From Paralichthys olivaceus (taxonomy: Eukaryota; Chordata; Actinopteri; Pleuronectiformes; Paralichthyidae): a DNA stretch of 64,000 nt. The stretch spans positions 11,885,501 through 11,949,500 of the forward strand of contig NC_091099.1 of the NCBI RefSeq assembly GCF_024713975.1, in the 5' to 3' direction. Below, piece by piece: positions 42,501 through 54,999 of the stretch. The notes under the pieces are model-generated. The model did not search any database. It was not told the origin of the DNA and saw only the letters and a program-made list of their open reading frames with translations. Each line of letters starts with the position of its first letter. The stretch's first letter is position 1. Both the position numbers and the translations under genes were made by a program.

Positions 42501-45500
42501 AGAAAGAGATCAACTATGCAACTCAAACAAAGTCCCGAAACAGGTAAATGCATAATCAGAAATGCAGATGGTCTCAGTGTTTGGAATTATTTGTTTTGAA
42601 TGAGTACTACCACGTACTAAAATGCATTGTTTGTTTCTTCAAGGTTTGGTGGGTCACAGTTCTCCCAGAACCAAGCAGCCACTAAGGCCTGTGACAGGAC
42701 TTCAGCTTCTGGCACTGAGGTCTCTGACAGCGCAGCAGACTCAGAGGAAGGAGAGGAGCCCAAAGATGCCTCAGATCCTTTCTCAAGCCAAGGCCAGACT
42801 GAGTCAGCAAAGAGTGAGACGAGTGTAATTGTATTGTAAAGCAAAATGGTTTTCGTCCACGTCCTCAGGACTAAAACAGGTTTTGTATAAGAAACTCATG
42901 CAGATGTGTCTGGGTTCATACGTAGGCACTGGCTGGATAGCAGACTTTGGGGAAGTGAACTCGAAGGCTCCTGCAGCAGGCGTGGGCTTTGCAGCGTGGG
43001 ACACTCCACTCTCTCAACCAGCTGCCACAGATGGAGAGGAGAAGGGGTGGGCCAAATTTACGGACTTCCAGCCTTTTTGTTGGTGAGTCCGGGTGTGGTC
43101 TAAACATGTGAGCTCATTTGCAAACTTGCCTGAAGTCAAGCACTGTAGAGATTTTTTCTGATTAAACTGTTGTGCAATTAAATCTAATAGAAAACAGATT
43201 ATACTCGTAACAAAAGCCTCAGCATAATAGTTTTTGCTATACTTAAAGACGTCAACACTTGAAAAAGCAAAATACTTAAAAATAACATCAAATACTTTGC
43301 CTATATCAAGCTGAATAATGCAGTTTAAGTTTATGTGGAATTGGCGTCTTTTTTTCTTCCCAGTGATGTTTGACATGAGAATGAATTGATTACTCTGCAT
43401 TGCTAATCAAAACTCTGAAAAACGCAGAAAATGGTTGCATGTAAACTTAACCATGACTACAAACACGCAATAATGAAAATAATCCACCTCAAATTTAAAA
43501 AAAATGTGTCTTGTGCTTGAGCAGGTTCTTATCTGTCATAAATTCCCAGCTCTGAAACAGGCCCTAGATGCAGTTCTCCAGTGGACTCTGAGCTCAGTGG
43601 ATCAGAAAACACCAAAACAAACCAGACCCGTAAGTTTCTACAGTGTGGCCGTTGTCTTAAAGTGTCGGTTAATAGATCATTTAAATGCCTTTGTTCTCCA
43701 CCACTGATTAAAAGTATATTTTCAAGTGCATATGTCATGTCCACAGATGGATGTTAATCATCTACACAGGCAGGCTTGACATGGATATAAATATGCATTT
43801 TGTGGTTTAAAATACTCATGTTGAAATATTAAAACTGACAACTGCAATTACAGATGAAATACAATACACGTAGCGTAATGACTTGTGGCCATTTCGTAAG
43901 AACTACATTTGCTCAGGATTAGAACATAGGTTTTTTTTCAGTTCGTAAACCTCTGCTGAGATAAAAGTAATGTGACCATAGAGTCACATGACCAAAATCT
44001 ATGTGCATGTGGCAGCTCTTATCTGCTCCTTCTCTTAATCTCTGTGATCATTTCACTTTTCCCATGGCGCAAACATACGTCCAATGTTGAGATGAGAGGA
44101 TTGCCTCTTCTATCTGCCTGCAGCTTGTGTGTGGAGTGTGTGTGTGGCGAGAAAAGCTCCACTGGTGGCATCAGACAGCTCTTCCTCCAGCAGTTCTGAC
44201 AGCGATGAGGAAGAAGGCAAGACGGTGTCTTCATCCAGTGAGACGGTCACCACGGAGACCATCACTACTGGTGCTGGCAAGGAGACCATTCGGCTAACCA
44301 TGGATGCTAAAAATGAGAGGGCGGTTTTCAGCAGGTACACATGCTCACGCACCAATGACCAGCAGCAGCTCTTTCTGATTGGTGTCCTCCATTTCCAAAT
44401 GTACTTTCACGTGCTTTTACAGAGCCCTCCTTTCCCTTTCCCTTCCACACGTTTTCCCACACAGTTTTACTTCCACCTTCTCTGTTTTTCTTCTGATATC
44501 GTCCTCCTCCTGTCTGTTCCCTCCTTTCTCATCTCCCCTTGACTCCAGAGTATTCAGACCAGCAGTCAGACGGTATGTCTCTCACTCTGGAGTGTGGAAT
44601 GCTTTCCGGAAGTTGTATGAAGGATTTAAGAGGCCATCACAAGTACAGATGTGCCACATGTTTTTGTTTGCTTGATTTGTTTAACAGGATTTGGAGTAAC
44701 AATCGCTTGTGCCATAATGTAGGCCAAGTTTAATTCATTAAAAATGTACTAACCTACAACTGGTGACTTGCAGGTTCTTATGCTAGGCTCATCCCATATC
44801 CTCAAATGACAACAATGACGCCCAGCATGAAACAGTTCACTCAGCATTTTAGAGATCTAAGGGTCTCTTACCTTGTACAGTTACAACAAAAACTGAGAGC
44901 AGTGTATGATCATTCACTGTGGTTTGATGATACAGATGATTTTTGTCTCAGTCCTAACACTGATGAGACTCAAGTTTATATGAATTGTTATCTATCAGAG
45001 CACCCACACTACTAACAGTTTGTCAGATAGCATGCGATGAACAAAAGCTACTACCAATCCAACATCAGCATCTTAACAAATCAGTACATAAGCAAGTTAC
45101 TAACAAACAGTGCACCTAAGCATGCTACAATTAAACCCCTTTAAGTCCTGTAACTCTCCTACACTCTGACTGGCCATCAGGATTACCAGGACACATCACA
45201 GTGGGATGCTGAATTGGTGGGCCAATTAAAACATTGAAATGATAAGAAACAAAAGTTTTGGCTTCTCAGACAACAAGGGTCTTTTGTCTGTTTTCACTAC
45301 TCCAGCGAAAACTTCAGGGAACACTAAAGCAAAGTAAAAACAAGGCTTATAGGGAACCAATTAAAATGAGGTGATGTTAATGTTCTTTAGTCATTATATT
45401 ATGCAATCAACACTTAACTCATGATGATGAGTTAAAGCTAAAAACCTAACTACTCCCAAATTAATCTTAATCTGAGAGGAATTATCTTTTCCTTTGCAGT

Positions 45501-45892
45501 TAGAGTCTGTTATGGTTGGCAGCACCAGACCAGTGGACACATGGGTTACTTAGTCCACTGGACATGTTTAGGACCTGTGTGGACTGAGTGGAAACCAACT
45601 GTGATGAACTTTAGCCACTATTATCTACACTTGTGCTCTATGACTTCAATTGCGCTGACAAATCCCTTGGCTGTCATTCTAGTTTGTTCATTGTTTGTTT
45701 GTTTCTTTCAGTGAAGCGGTTAAGGTGCCAATAGAGGGGCTATCAGTACAAGACACAGGGACAGGCAATGATAAAGACAATGAAAAAGGAAAGAAGAATG
45801 GAGACTGTCCCAACCCAACTACTGCCAGTCCATCTAACCAGTCGGCTGCCGTCACACAGTAAGTGTGTCTTTGTGATTGAATTGGTAACATC

Positions 45893-45936
<44 letters not shown>

Positions 45937-46203
45937 TACATTTTACTCAGGTCTTGGGTCTTTATGGTAGTTTAGGTAGTTTTCTTTTTTTTGCTGAGTT
46001 AATGCAGAGATGTTGAGGTCTTCAAATCTTTCATTACATTTAGGATTATTAACCAGATTCCATTGGCATCTTTTGTGTTTGGGTGATGCCAGAAGTCTTG
46101 GTGGAAGATATTTGGGAGATAAACCAATAATTTCTGGATTTCTGTCGCTTTTTTTTTTTATCCTTACAGAGAGACGCAGCCCTCTGCTAATGGACCGGCC
46201 TAA
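36517..46203 (+). CDS. ppp6r2: Protein phosphatase 6 regulatory subunit 2 (SAPS domain)
   Basis: Exons: 36517-36644, 36762-36860, 37029-37215, 38162-38299, 38389-38454, 38544-38656, 38741-38854, 39051-39171, 39986-40147, 40230-40463, 40579-40643, 40729-40844, 41026-41111, 41780-41857, 41936-42033, 42118-42175, 42422-42543, 42644-42813, 42926-43082, 43550-43629, 44124-44334, 45712-45858, 46170-46203. They give 2784 nt, 927 aa, TAA, and all phases close. It opens [20 protein letters not shown], diagnostic of the SAPS family, which scaffolds the PP6 catalytic subunit and ankyrin-repeat partners. The SAPS helical repeat fills about the first 500 residues. It is followed by [17 protein letters not shown]-type sequence, an acidic block ([14 protein letters not shown]), [13 protein letters not shown] and a Ser-rich tail. 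The end NGPA matches PPP6R2 (NGPV) better than PPP6R1 or PPP6R3 by memory. Linkage to adm2 also favours PPP6R2. Confidence 0.92.
37350..37724. mobile_element. MITE-like element with inverted ends
   Basis: In ppp6r2 intron 3, the left end TTAAGGGTACAGTGTGT and the right end ACACACTGGACCTTTAAA are near inverted complements. Inside lies ACATGGCGGCCTCTGTAGAG. The 375-bp span has no transposase. A related segment in opposite orientation occurs at about 47966-48200. Confidence 0.7.
37725..38161 (+). other. ppp6r2: Remainder of ppp6r2 intron 3
   Basis: AT-rich noncoding sequence. It includes a short stretch around 37790-37860 with no recognised identity. Confidence 0.45.
39180..39505. repeat. Interspersed fish repeat in ppp6r2 intron 8
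   Basis: The blocks TTTAACCCATCCGTGTGAAA, GTTCGGTGCCTTGCTCAAGG, CTCGGCAGTGCCCAGGAGGT and GGACTTGAACCGGCC are ones I recognise from dispersed repeats in many percomorph genomes. A minus-strand open frame across it is not a gene. I cannot name the family with confidence. Confidence 0.7.
41112..41779 (+). other. ppp6r2: ppp6r2 intron 13
   Basis: A 668-bp noncoding intron. The part from 41395 to 41660 is less AT-rich and may be a repeat fragment, but I found no inverted ends. Confidence 0.4.
44335..45711 (+). other. ppp6r2: ppp6r2 intron 21
   Basis: A 1.38 kb noncoding intron, CT-rich at its start. The coding frame of exon 21 continues open past the donor for about 200 nt, but the phase-2 acceptor at 45712 restores the conserved frame. 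Confidence 0.5.
45895..45931. repeat. (TA)n microsatellite
   Basis: An alternating TA tract in the last ppp6r2 intron. Confidence 0.95.
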
Positions 46204-46707
46204 TGATACGGTACAGGAACACACACAAAGCACTTATCACCACTTAATTCAATATACAGCCATGGCCATGCCACCCTTGCTTCCTGTTAATATCTCTTCA
46301 AAACCCCTGTCTGTGTCTGAAGATTGGGAGATCCTTAATGTCAAACAGCCCTTAACAGTATGTATGTTGGATGGCACAAATCTGTACATGGGCTGTTACT
46401 GCACTTCATGACACGATTAACTCTGATCCACGTCAAAGGAGAGTGTGTGTTCTCAGCATTTCATCTTGCCAGTAGCCAAATTATGTTATGTATGAATGAT
46501 TTTAGATTGAATTGTCACATTGAACCTGGGAAAGTAAAGCACTCTTAGCTGCTGTGATGAATAGAGGTGACACTAGAATCTTAAGAAAACCAACACATCA
46601 GTCTGACATTAAGATTATGGATGAAATTCAGCTTCAGATTTTCAGGGCATTAAACCACAGCCCAGTGCATTTTTCTAGTAAAGCATTTGACTGTTTACAC
46701 TTTAGTA

Positions 46708-46713
46708 AATAAA
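46708..46713 (+). terminator. ppp6r2: Probable ppp6r2 poly(A) signal
   Basis: AATAAA about 505 nt after the ppp6r2 stop. A further AATAAA at 49781-49786 is a possible distal site if the 3' UTR is long. Confidence 0.45.
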
Positions 46714-46966
46714 TTGTATTTAAATTATCAGCCAAGATTACGGACTCCATGATGCTTGTAAAGCTAATAAAGCTAGCTGCCATTTCTCTTGAGCATTTGG
46801 ATGTACATGCCAGGAATATGGTTTATTAGTGCAAATGTGTGAGTGATAATATGACTTTTTTTCAAACTTGCAAACTGAACATTTCTCGCTCGACTATCTC
46901 ATTTGATTTTTTTACTTTTCTCATCACAGGAATTCTCTCTTTTTTTTGTTCAGTTCTGTAGTTTAG

Positions 46967-47087
<121 letters not shown>

Positions 47088-47965
47088 GAAGGTACAATAC
47101 AAGAGTGTATTCTCAGGTCTAAGGAGAGGTATGCAGATATAAAGAAAGCACACCTTTGTAACACATGCGCACGCGCGCACACACACACAGACAGACACAT
47201 GCATACACAGCTATACACACATGCAAATGACCATGACACACAGTGATGTGCACATACAAATTCATATCACTCTCAAAGCTGTTTAAATGTAATATTGTGA
47301 AATTTGAACCTGTATTAGGTTGTGGCTCTTCTTGGTAACATGTAATCGTAATATAAATGTAAACAGTATATATAAACATTATATCTATTTTTGGAATAAA
47401 TCCAGTGTATGGAAAGGGCGGTTGTTTTGCAGGTTGCAACGTGTGTATCGTATGTGTGTGTTGTACTGTTGAAATGAGGCAATAATGATGTCTGTTTTTC
47501 GGTTACTAGCCCAGCATCAGCTCCTGATCCTCTGCTACATGCTTCCTTCATCGAGGTTTGGAAGTTTGCGTGTGAGCATGAATGTGAGTCTGCAGTACGT
47601 CTTCCATATTGTTTACCTAAAGGACAGTTCTGGTTTTTGTCAACTTGGGTCTCAAGATTTTTAGTCAGAGGTTTGAAGCAAACTACCAGAAAAATGAACT
47701 TGAACATAAAGTAATAGAAAAATATCAATCACAGTCAGTATGAATAGAAAAATGTCCAGCTTCAACTTTTACTTTTTATCTTGTGTGTGAAGGGTTCTTT
47801 TTATATGTAATGAGGGATTATTGTCAACTAGAGCTGAAAAAATGTGTTATTTAATACAAATAGTTGACAAAGTAGACAGAAAATAATTAGGCAAGCATCT
47901 TGTTAATGCAACAATGCATTAACTCGTTGCAATGAGCAACATTGCTTAATTTAAGCTCCTCTGTA

Positions 47966-48200
47966 AAAGTCCAGTGTGTAAGGTTTATGTGATCTATCAG
48001 CAGAAATAGTGCATAAACACCTGGAATGAATAAACATTGTGTTTCTGTAACTTTCCACAGACTCTATGTTGCACCACCATGTTTTTACAGTAGGCCAGAC
48101 CCAATGGCTGTTTATAAAGTGGGTGAATGGCTGCCACATATGTCATAACCACCATGATAGCAGATTGGACCCCAAGTGGTCCCCAAGTACTGGCCAAAGT
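47966..48200. mobile_element. Partial MITE related to the one at 37350
   Basis: It begins GTCCAGTGTGTAAGGTTTAT and contains ACCACCATGTTTTTACAGTA. These correspond to the reverse complement of the ppp6r2 intron 3 element (its right end and central ATGGCGGC/TACTGTAAAAAACAT part). Only one end is clear, so the element appears truncated or diverged. Confidence 0.55.
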
Positions 48201-49856
48201 ACATTTTGTCATTTTAATACACTGATGTATGGGTTCATTGATCTTATAAGTTATTTTATGCTATAAAAACAGCATTTTCATGTTAGCCACCACTAACTTC
48301 GCAATATTTAAAACTTCACCATTGTGAGGATTTGTAGCTTTTCTTAGTCTGATGTGATAATAAACTGAAAATCTTTAGGTTTTGAACTGTTGATCAGACA
48401 AAACAAACCAGTGTCCTGACATTTCCTGACACGCCCGGTTTTCTCCTAAACAAATAACAGTTGTTTATATTTAGTGTTTCTCACTGAAATGCATCGTGTT
48501 TATAATAACGCATGTGTTGAATGCATTTCCTTTCTCAAAAATACTCAAAGCAGCTATTTTAAATCCTGTGTTGTTTCATGAATACGTCCGCTAATGACTT
48601 GTTTAAACTCTGTCCAATTGTCTGACTAGTTGAGGTCAGCCCAGCCATAACCAACAGAAATCATCAAAACTACAGTTTCATGACCCAAGTTGAAATAAAC
48701 CAGACTGATCCTTTAAGTCTGTGAATGCCATGCATGTCGTGCTTTTCTTTATCTTTCTCCTCGTCTGTCTTTCTCAGGGCAGGAGTTGATTTTAATTGCG
48801 TAAATGCCAACAAAACGATACACATAGATTGTTGTATTTATTTTAAAAGCACCTTTTTCAAAGAAGCACTTTTGGTTTGTATTTAGTGGTTTGGCTAAAT
48901 GCCACCATATTATTCCCTGGTGGGAATGTTTGACTTGAACGCTTGAATCATGTAGATATTTAAGATATATTTTCTCTTCAATGCTTTCTGCCAAAGTGTG
49001 TCTTCCCACCAGTGTACAACTGGTTTTCATGTGTGTGAAGTAGCCTCGTTTTTCTCGCAGTGGTCTTACAGGTCTAGAGTTATCTGAAGCAGTTTCTGTT
49101 TCATCCCTTCTCATTTTTTTCTTTTAAAGTCATGCGATGGGGGTTATCAGCGGTAAGAACTTTGAAGTTTCATCTTAGATCAACACTTTTATGTGCTCAG
49201 CGCTTGTTTGAAGTGGAACTGCAAAGAGAATTAGCACTGCTGTAAGTCAGGGGTGGAAGATAAAGAGAGCTGTTTTTGTCAGTGTTTTGTGAAATCTCCA
49301 AATATTTTGTCCCATTTTTGCTTCTGACCCTTACCATGTACTTTTGGTGCATTGTGTGTTTCCTTCACCTCGTGAGTGTGGTGCGTGTGCAGTCTAGCTA
49401 CGGGTACGGTGTGATGTTATGCATTATGACATGAGGTACGATACTGTCATCTTTAAGTGCCATTACGTTTGCACATTAGCCTCATTCACCTCAATAGGAA
49501 TATGCTGTGTTGAACAGTGCCAGCCCAGACCTTTAATTGTGGGACAATGGTTATTACGTTTTTGCATCATCCCGTTTAACACTTTGGTTTAAATCTCTCC
49601 TAGTTTAGCTTCTTACATCCATGTGCTAGTGTGTGTGTGGGAAGTGGAGTGAAAGACATCTGTGTTGTACAATGCCTCTTTTTCGCAAAGCGGACTGATG
49701 CTGGTGATTTTCTTTTCATTTAGAGAGTAATGTGTCTATTACCTGTTGTCAATTTAGCTTGAACATTCAGATATGAACTTAATAAATGTCAAGACAAAAA
49801 TGAATCATGAGCCTGTGGTTGTCTCTCTCTCACACACACTCACACAAAACACATAT

Positions 49857-49859
<3 letters not shown>

Positions 49860-49898
<39 letters not shown>
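49860..49898. repeat. (AC)n microsatellite
   Basis: A pure AC run, noncoding, about 1.1 kb upstream of the MOB2-like start codon. Confidence 0.95.
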
Positions 49899-49901
<3 letters not shown>

Positions 49902-50012
49902 GAACAAACACAGAGACAGGACTTGATCTTTTAAATATGTTTACCTTCAGGGCAGGTGAGCGTGTGGATTATGTTGCTTCCCGCTTGTCGCTGTACATCT
50001 CCTCCCATGTGA

Positions 50013-50052
<40 letters not shown>
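50013..50052. repeat. (AC)n microsatellite
   Basis: A second pure AC run about 115 bp after the previous one. Confidence 0.95.
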
Positions 50053-50054
<2 letters not shown>

Positions 50055-50950
50055 TAATGCTCACACCATCTCCTCTAGCTGTAACATAAACCTGCTAGTC
50101 ACATACTGTACGTCTAATTGTGCTGCAGGGCAGAAGTGAAGTTTGTTCATGGAACAGTGGGGGAGGGTGATGAAGACTCCCTCTTCTTTTGTCTTCACAC
50201 ACTTTTCATGTTCTCAACTTTTCAGCCTGGGAGTCAATGTCCATATATCACTGTGCCTTTTTGTGCTGGGTGTGTGTTTTCATTCTTTGACTCAGATGCA
50301 TCATGTATGTCATCACATTCCTCCATTTGTTACTGACACTGAACACACCTGCTGCTGCTCTGCCCTTCTACTTCTCGCCCTCCTCCCACGTTACAATCTC
50401 TTTCCACTTCCACGAAGGAGAAGCACCTTTAGTTTGTCATCTGCACCTGCCTGCGGTGTCTACATGGAGTGAGTACATGTAGAGCAGTGTCTGTGTAATG
50501 GGTGGAAAAGAGGGAAGAAGGCGGAGTTGTGTTTTGCACTTAAATGGGTTGTGGAGAAACCTGCCTGTCTGCTTGGAGCTGGGAGAGGAGGAGCCTGTGG
50601 GGTGTGGGACTCCAGACAAAGGAGACATATACACACTGACACTGGATAACTGGAGACGCAGACAGCTGCACAGCTTCACTTTCCGCACACGATCCTCAAC
50701 TCCTGCACCACTTTTCTCTCTGTGTGTTTTGGAAAACTTTTTTTGGCCGTGTGTGTTAAAAGGGGACGTTGTGTGTGTCAGCTGTATGGCTCTGTTTTGT
50801 GAGCTGAGAGATACTGTGTTGGAACTGTGGTGGTTGTCTTCTGCTGCTTGTAGTGTGAAGTAGTGTGCATGTGAGTGTGTATGAGTGAGCATGATTGGGA
50901 TGGGAAAGGGGGGCTGGCTTGACCAACTGCTCTGGTCTTAGCTTTGCGCC

Positions 50951-52418
50951 ATGGGGGGTTGCCATAGTTACCCCTCGGCGACGGAGGCAGACAGCAAGAC
51001 TCTCCAGCCTTCTGACATCAGCAATGACAAACTGTGAGTTAACTATCTTCTTCATGTTTCAGCTTCCTGTCTAAGTGTTTTGCATCTACTTTTTTAAACT
51101 CACTTTTATATACTTCTTTATTCTGAAAGAACAAAAACTAATATTTAAAAAGAAAGTTTTTAAATGTTAAAAACAACTCTGGATAATGTCTAAAAAACAT
51201 GACTAGAAATCTGGCTGCACATGGTTTACTGAGGAATGTTCTCCAGAGAGAGAGAGAGAGAGAGTGTGTGTGTGGGTGAGTTACATATTTGTCTGGTGGC
51301 ATCAGTGAAGGTGGATTCCTCCAGCAGTGGGAACACACACACACACACTGAGCAGCAGTTTGAAGCCAGACGAGAAAACGCCATGTGAAAAACACACTTT
51401 TATCACAGTCACTATGCAAATGTTTGCTCTGGGATGAATCTTCTGAGAGTTGGCTGGAGCGAGCGCACTGGGGACTGTTTATCTCGCCCTCAGCTCAGAG
51501 GTAAAGGTAAACAGGCGTCTGTGAGCAGGAGAGCAGGGTCACAGAGGAGCATGTTTACATACAAACACGACGTGTTTTGTGTAGCTCCAGGTTCGCTGTG
51601 TTGTTTGCGTGCTGACAACTAGTAGCCAAGAGGCGGTGACCGAGTTAATACCATGGAGCTGGAGCAGAACAGGATGTTAACAAAAGAAGTTCCTGTGGAC
51701 ATTGGAAAAGCTCGTCACGGTTGGGGTTTGCACTGCTGTGCCTTTGCACAGTTAATGTTTACATTCTTCTCTACTATTCCTCCCTCTACCTCTTCTGACC
51801 TTTACTTTGGACAAAGAGCTGCTGTTTGGAACATTAAAACAAATTCTCTCTGCTCCGTCATCACACACACATTCACACCAGGGGGGGAGTGAGGTTTCAT
51901 AGAGAGCACAGTGTTTCCCTTATCACAGCAGACAAGGTCACACTGAGTAAACACTCAGCTGCCGCACGTGTGCACGTCTAAAAACTGAACCTGGCAGCTG
52001 CTTTATTCCAGCACTCTGAAATATTCTCTTCAATCCGATGAAGCGTCTTTAAAAACAGACACAGAGTTCCGTACCTGTGTCATAGAGGCCTCCCTGTTTT
52101 GCATGAAGTCAAATCGTGCTGCCAAGTTTGACTTTTCAGTTAACTTTCCATACACAAACATGATTCATTTCCCATACTTACTCTCTGCAGTTAGTACCAG
52201 TCCCGTGTCACTGATAAAACAGCACTACCTGTAGCTTATCAGTAACATTGTGAATTGCAGCCTGCAGGCCTCAGCACTGATGTGTCCCAACATTAGGCCT
52301 CCCATTCATTTGCGATGACCACTGCAGCAGCTTCATTAACAGTAATTATCCTGGCTCTGAATTGACCGCCTTCGGTACATAAACTGCTACTTATTGGCCG
52401 CTCAGCTCTGCAGTTACG

Positions 52419-52516
<98 letters not shown>

Positions 52517-54527
52517 CCATTCACAGAGGGCAGGGCAGATGAGAGCGCATCACACACTGTAAAAGTTGGTATCTACTGACTGCAGCAGGAGCAATTAATC
52601 CACTGACCTATCGATTGTTTTACACAGCAATATTTTCTGTCCCTCCGTCCTCCTCTCTGCTTCATTATCTCTGCACTCTCCTCCCAAGGGGAATTAACAA
52701 CAATAATCTGGAGGAGCGTCCGTATCTGCAGCAGGAGAATGTGTGCCAACAGATCACACACACAGACATGTTGGTCCTCACGGCACTGCCACCAGGCATA
52801 GACAACGCTGAGTGGCTCGCCAGCAACAGTGAGTAATCACCATTCTTTGCTCTGCTGCTTATCCTTCCACACACACTGCAAACAGACAGAAATAGGCTTA
52901 TCCACGATGTGTAATTTAACTTCCTCTTGATTTCTTTCAGCGGTGGCATTTTTCAAGCACATAAACCTGTTCTCCAGTGCACTGTCCGAATTCTGCACGC
53001 CCACCACCTGCCCAACTGCCTGTGGACCTGGCAACATGTATGTTATTTCAGAAATATGGCACAGTACAAATAATACATTTCCCAACTTTCTCCTTGTGGT
53101 ATTTTATCATAATTTATGTGCCAAGCTCCATCCACATATTTTAGATTAACAAATGACAGAGTTGACTGAATAAACCAGAAAGTTGTTTGTTTTCTTAATT
53201 AATTGATGATGAATAATTCCAGAATCAGTTTCTGGTGCTTGTGTCCCACAAATGAAGTGAAAATCTCAATGCATTCATGACTTGGGTGAATTGGCCCTTT
53301 AATTCTTACACACGTGCAGTTCTGCTCCTACAATGCAGCAAATAGTTGTGACATTAAAGACTATGATGCTGTTTTTATTATCTTCTTTAATGCATTATAA
53401 TCTAGATATTTTGAGTAACACTTCTACTGGTATGTTAAACCTAAGTGACTGAGTGTGGAAGTTCATTTTTCACCTTTTAAACATCCATCCATTAATCGAC
53501 TATCCTGCTTATTCTTTGAGGGTCATGTGGGGAGCTGGAGCTAATCCCAGCTGACATTGAGCGAGAGGCAATGTCATCAGTGTATCACAGGGCCAACGTC
53601 AACAACCATTCACTCTCACATTCACACCTATGGTCAAGTTAAAGTCTCCAATTAACCTAACAACAATCTGCATGTCTTTGGACTGAAGGGGGAGAACATG
53701 ACCGAGGATTCAAACCTGGAACCTTCTTGCTGTGAGGCGGCAGTAATACCCACAGCACCAGCAGTTAAAAATAAATAAATTCTTGACCTTCAGCCACACC
53801 TTTCGACCACATCTTTCAGTCATCGCCAGGGAGTTAACTCTGCTATCATCATGTGATCCAGGAGCAGTGTCTTCACATTAATCCTTGATTCCTGTTGATG
53901 GGTTATGTTTTTAGCTCTGAGCAAATTTTTCTTCCAACGATGATTCTAATCTTACTCGATCACATTTTGATTCGAGAGCCTCCGCTACTTATGACAATTA
54001 ATAAATGTAAGTTTACTATTAAAGTTAGATTGTTGTCCTCATGACTCTGTGTGTTGGTGTTGTCAGGATTTATGTCTGGACTGATGACCACGGCCGGAAG
54101 CTGAAGTGCTCGGCTCCGCTTTACTTTGACTATGCCATGTCTTACATTCAGGACCTACTCACTGATGAAGATGTGTTCCCCACAAAAGCAGGTGAAATTA
54201 TTATGTTATCATCTTGTGTTGCATGACTTCACATCATTGAGGTTCTAGTTTCAGAATTAAGCTCACGTCTCTGCCCCTCTTTTCCCAGGTTCAGCGTTTC
54301 CAACAGGTTTTGTCTTTCTGGTCCAGAAGGTGTTTTTGCTGTTATTCAGGACCCTGTCCCACATTTACTGGTCCCACTACAGAGAGACAGTTGCTCTGGG
54401 TCTGCAGGCGCATCTCAACACACTCTTCACACACCTTACGCTCTTCTGCCAGCAGCACGCTCTGCTCGAGCCGGAAGACACCAAGCCGCTGCAGGACCTC
54501 ATCGCAGCTCTCGGAAAGCTAGGCTGA
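50951..54527 (+). CDS. mob2: MOB kinase activator 2-like protein
   Basis: Exons are 50951-51033, 52689-52828, 52941-53037, 54067-54191 and 54289-54527, giving 684 nt and 227 aa with closed phases. The Mob fold is recognised by EWLASNTVAFFKHINLF, EFCTPTTC, LTDEDVFPTK, HIYWSHYRETVAL and LQAHLNTLFTHLTLF. The zinc ligands fit Cys93-x4-Cys98 and His173-x4-His178. LASNT and DEDVFPTK are MOB2-type, unlike MOB1, MOB3 or MOB4. MOB2 proteins bind NDR (STK38) kinases and compete with MOB1. The start MGGCHS fits an N-myristoylation signal with Cys4 available for palmitoylation. I chose it because exon 1 ends in phase 2, as exon 2 needs. The sequence is fairly diverged from mammalian MOB2, so it may be a paralogue. 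Alternative first exons are possible. Confidence 0.85.
51034..52688 (+). other. mob2: MOB2-like intron 1
   Basis: A 1.66 kb noncoding intron with a GA/GT tract near 51245-51275, scattered CACA runs and a long GT microsatellite at 52422-52515. Confidence 0.55.
52422..52515. repeat. (GT)n microsatellite
   Basis: About 47 uninterrupted GT units in intron 1 of the MOB2-like gene, 174 bp before exon 2. Confidence 0.97.
53485..53765. repeat. Interspersed fish repeat in MOB2-like intron 3
   Basis: The blocks ACATCCATCCATTAATCGAC, TGGAGCTAATCCCAGCTGAC, ATTCACACCTATGGTCAA, AATCTGCATGTCTTTGGACT and CTTGCTGTGAGGCGGCAGT form a repeat I recognise from many teleost genomes. Family name withheld. Confidence 0.75.
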
Positions 54528-54992
54528 AACTTAAGAGGACACAAACGCACATTTTCATCACATACTTTCTGATTGTGATTCTAGTGTCTCTGATCTCTCT
54601 GGGCCAAACTTCAACTTTATTCACAGCATGGATTTTTTTAATGGTCTGGAAGTTTTATCCAGTTGTATATAATTGTCATCAGTTATTCTGATAATGTGTA
54701 AAACATTAATTGTGCATGTTTGTGTATTTTAACATAATGGTGCATTATTTTATTTTGATAAGGTCAAGATCTTCAAGGTCAATCACGTGTTCCTCGTTGA
54801 CTTAACACAGGAATCCTTTAGATAAACAGTTGTCACCTGACTCAGACAATTTACAGTTAATATGAACAAAATGATAATAATTTCCACAAACCTATAACGG
54901 TGGTGTGTCCATGCAAATGTGATGACATTATTGTGGCTGCATCTATATTGAATGGCACAGCTCATCTCTTAATGTATGACTCTGAGCTCTGT

Positions 54993-54998
54993 AATAAA
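54993..54998 (+). terminator. mob2: Probable poly(A) signal of the MOB2-like gene
   Basis: AATAAA 466 nt after the stop codon. Confidence 0.6.
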
Positions 54999-54999
54999 C

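Noticed and set aside
49129-49153. Mini-exon starting ATGCGATGGGGGTTATCAGCG before GTAAGA, as an alternative MOB2 first exon
   Set aside because: It would end in phase 0, but MOB exon 2 needs phase 2, so it cannot splice in frame.
50498-50863. A 121-codon plus-strand open frame before the MOB2-like gene
   Set aside because: It lies where promoter and 5' UTR are expected, with no family resemblance and no splice link to the Mob exons.
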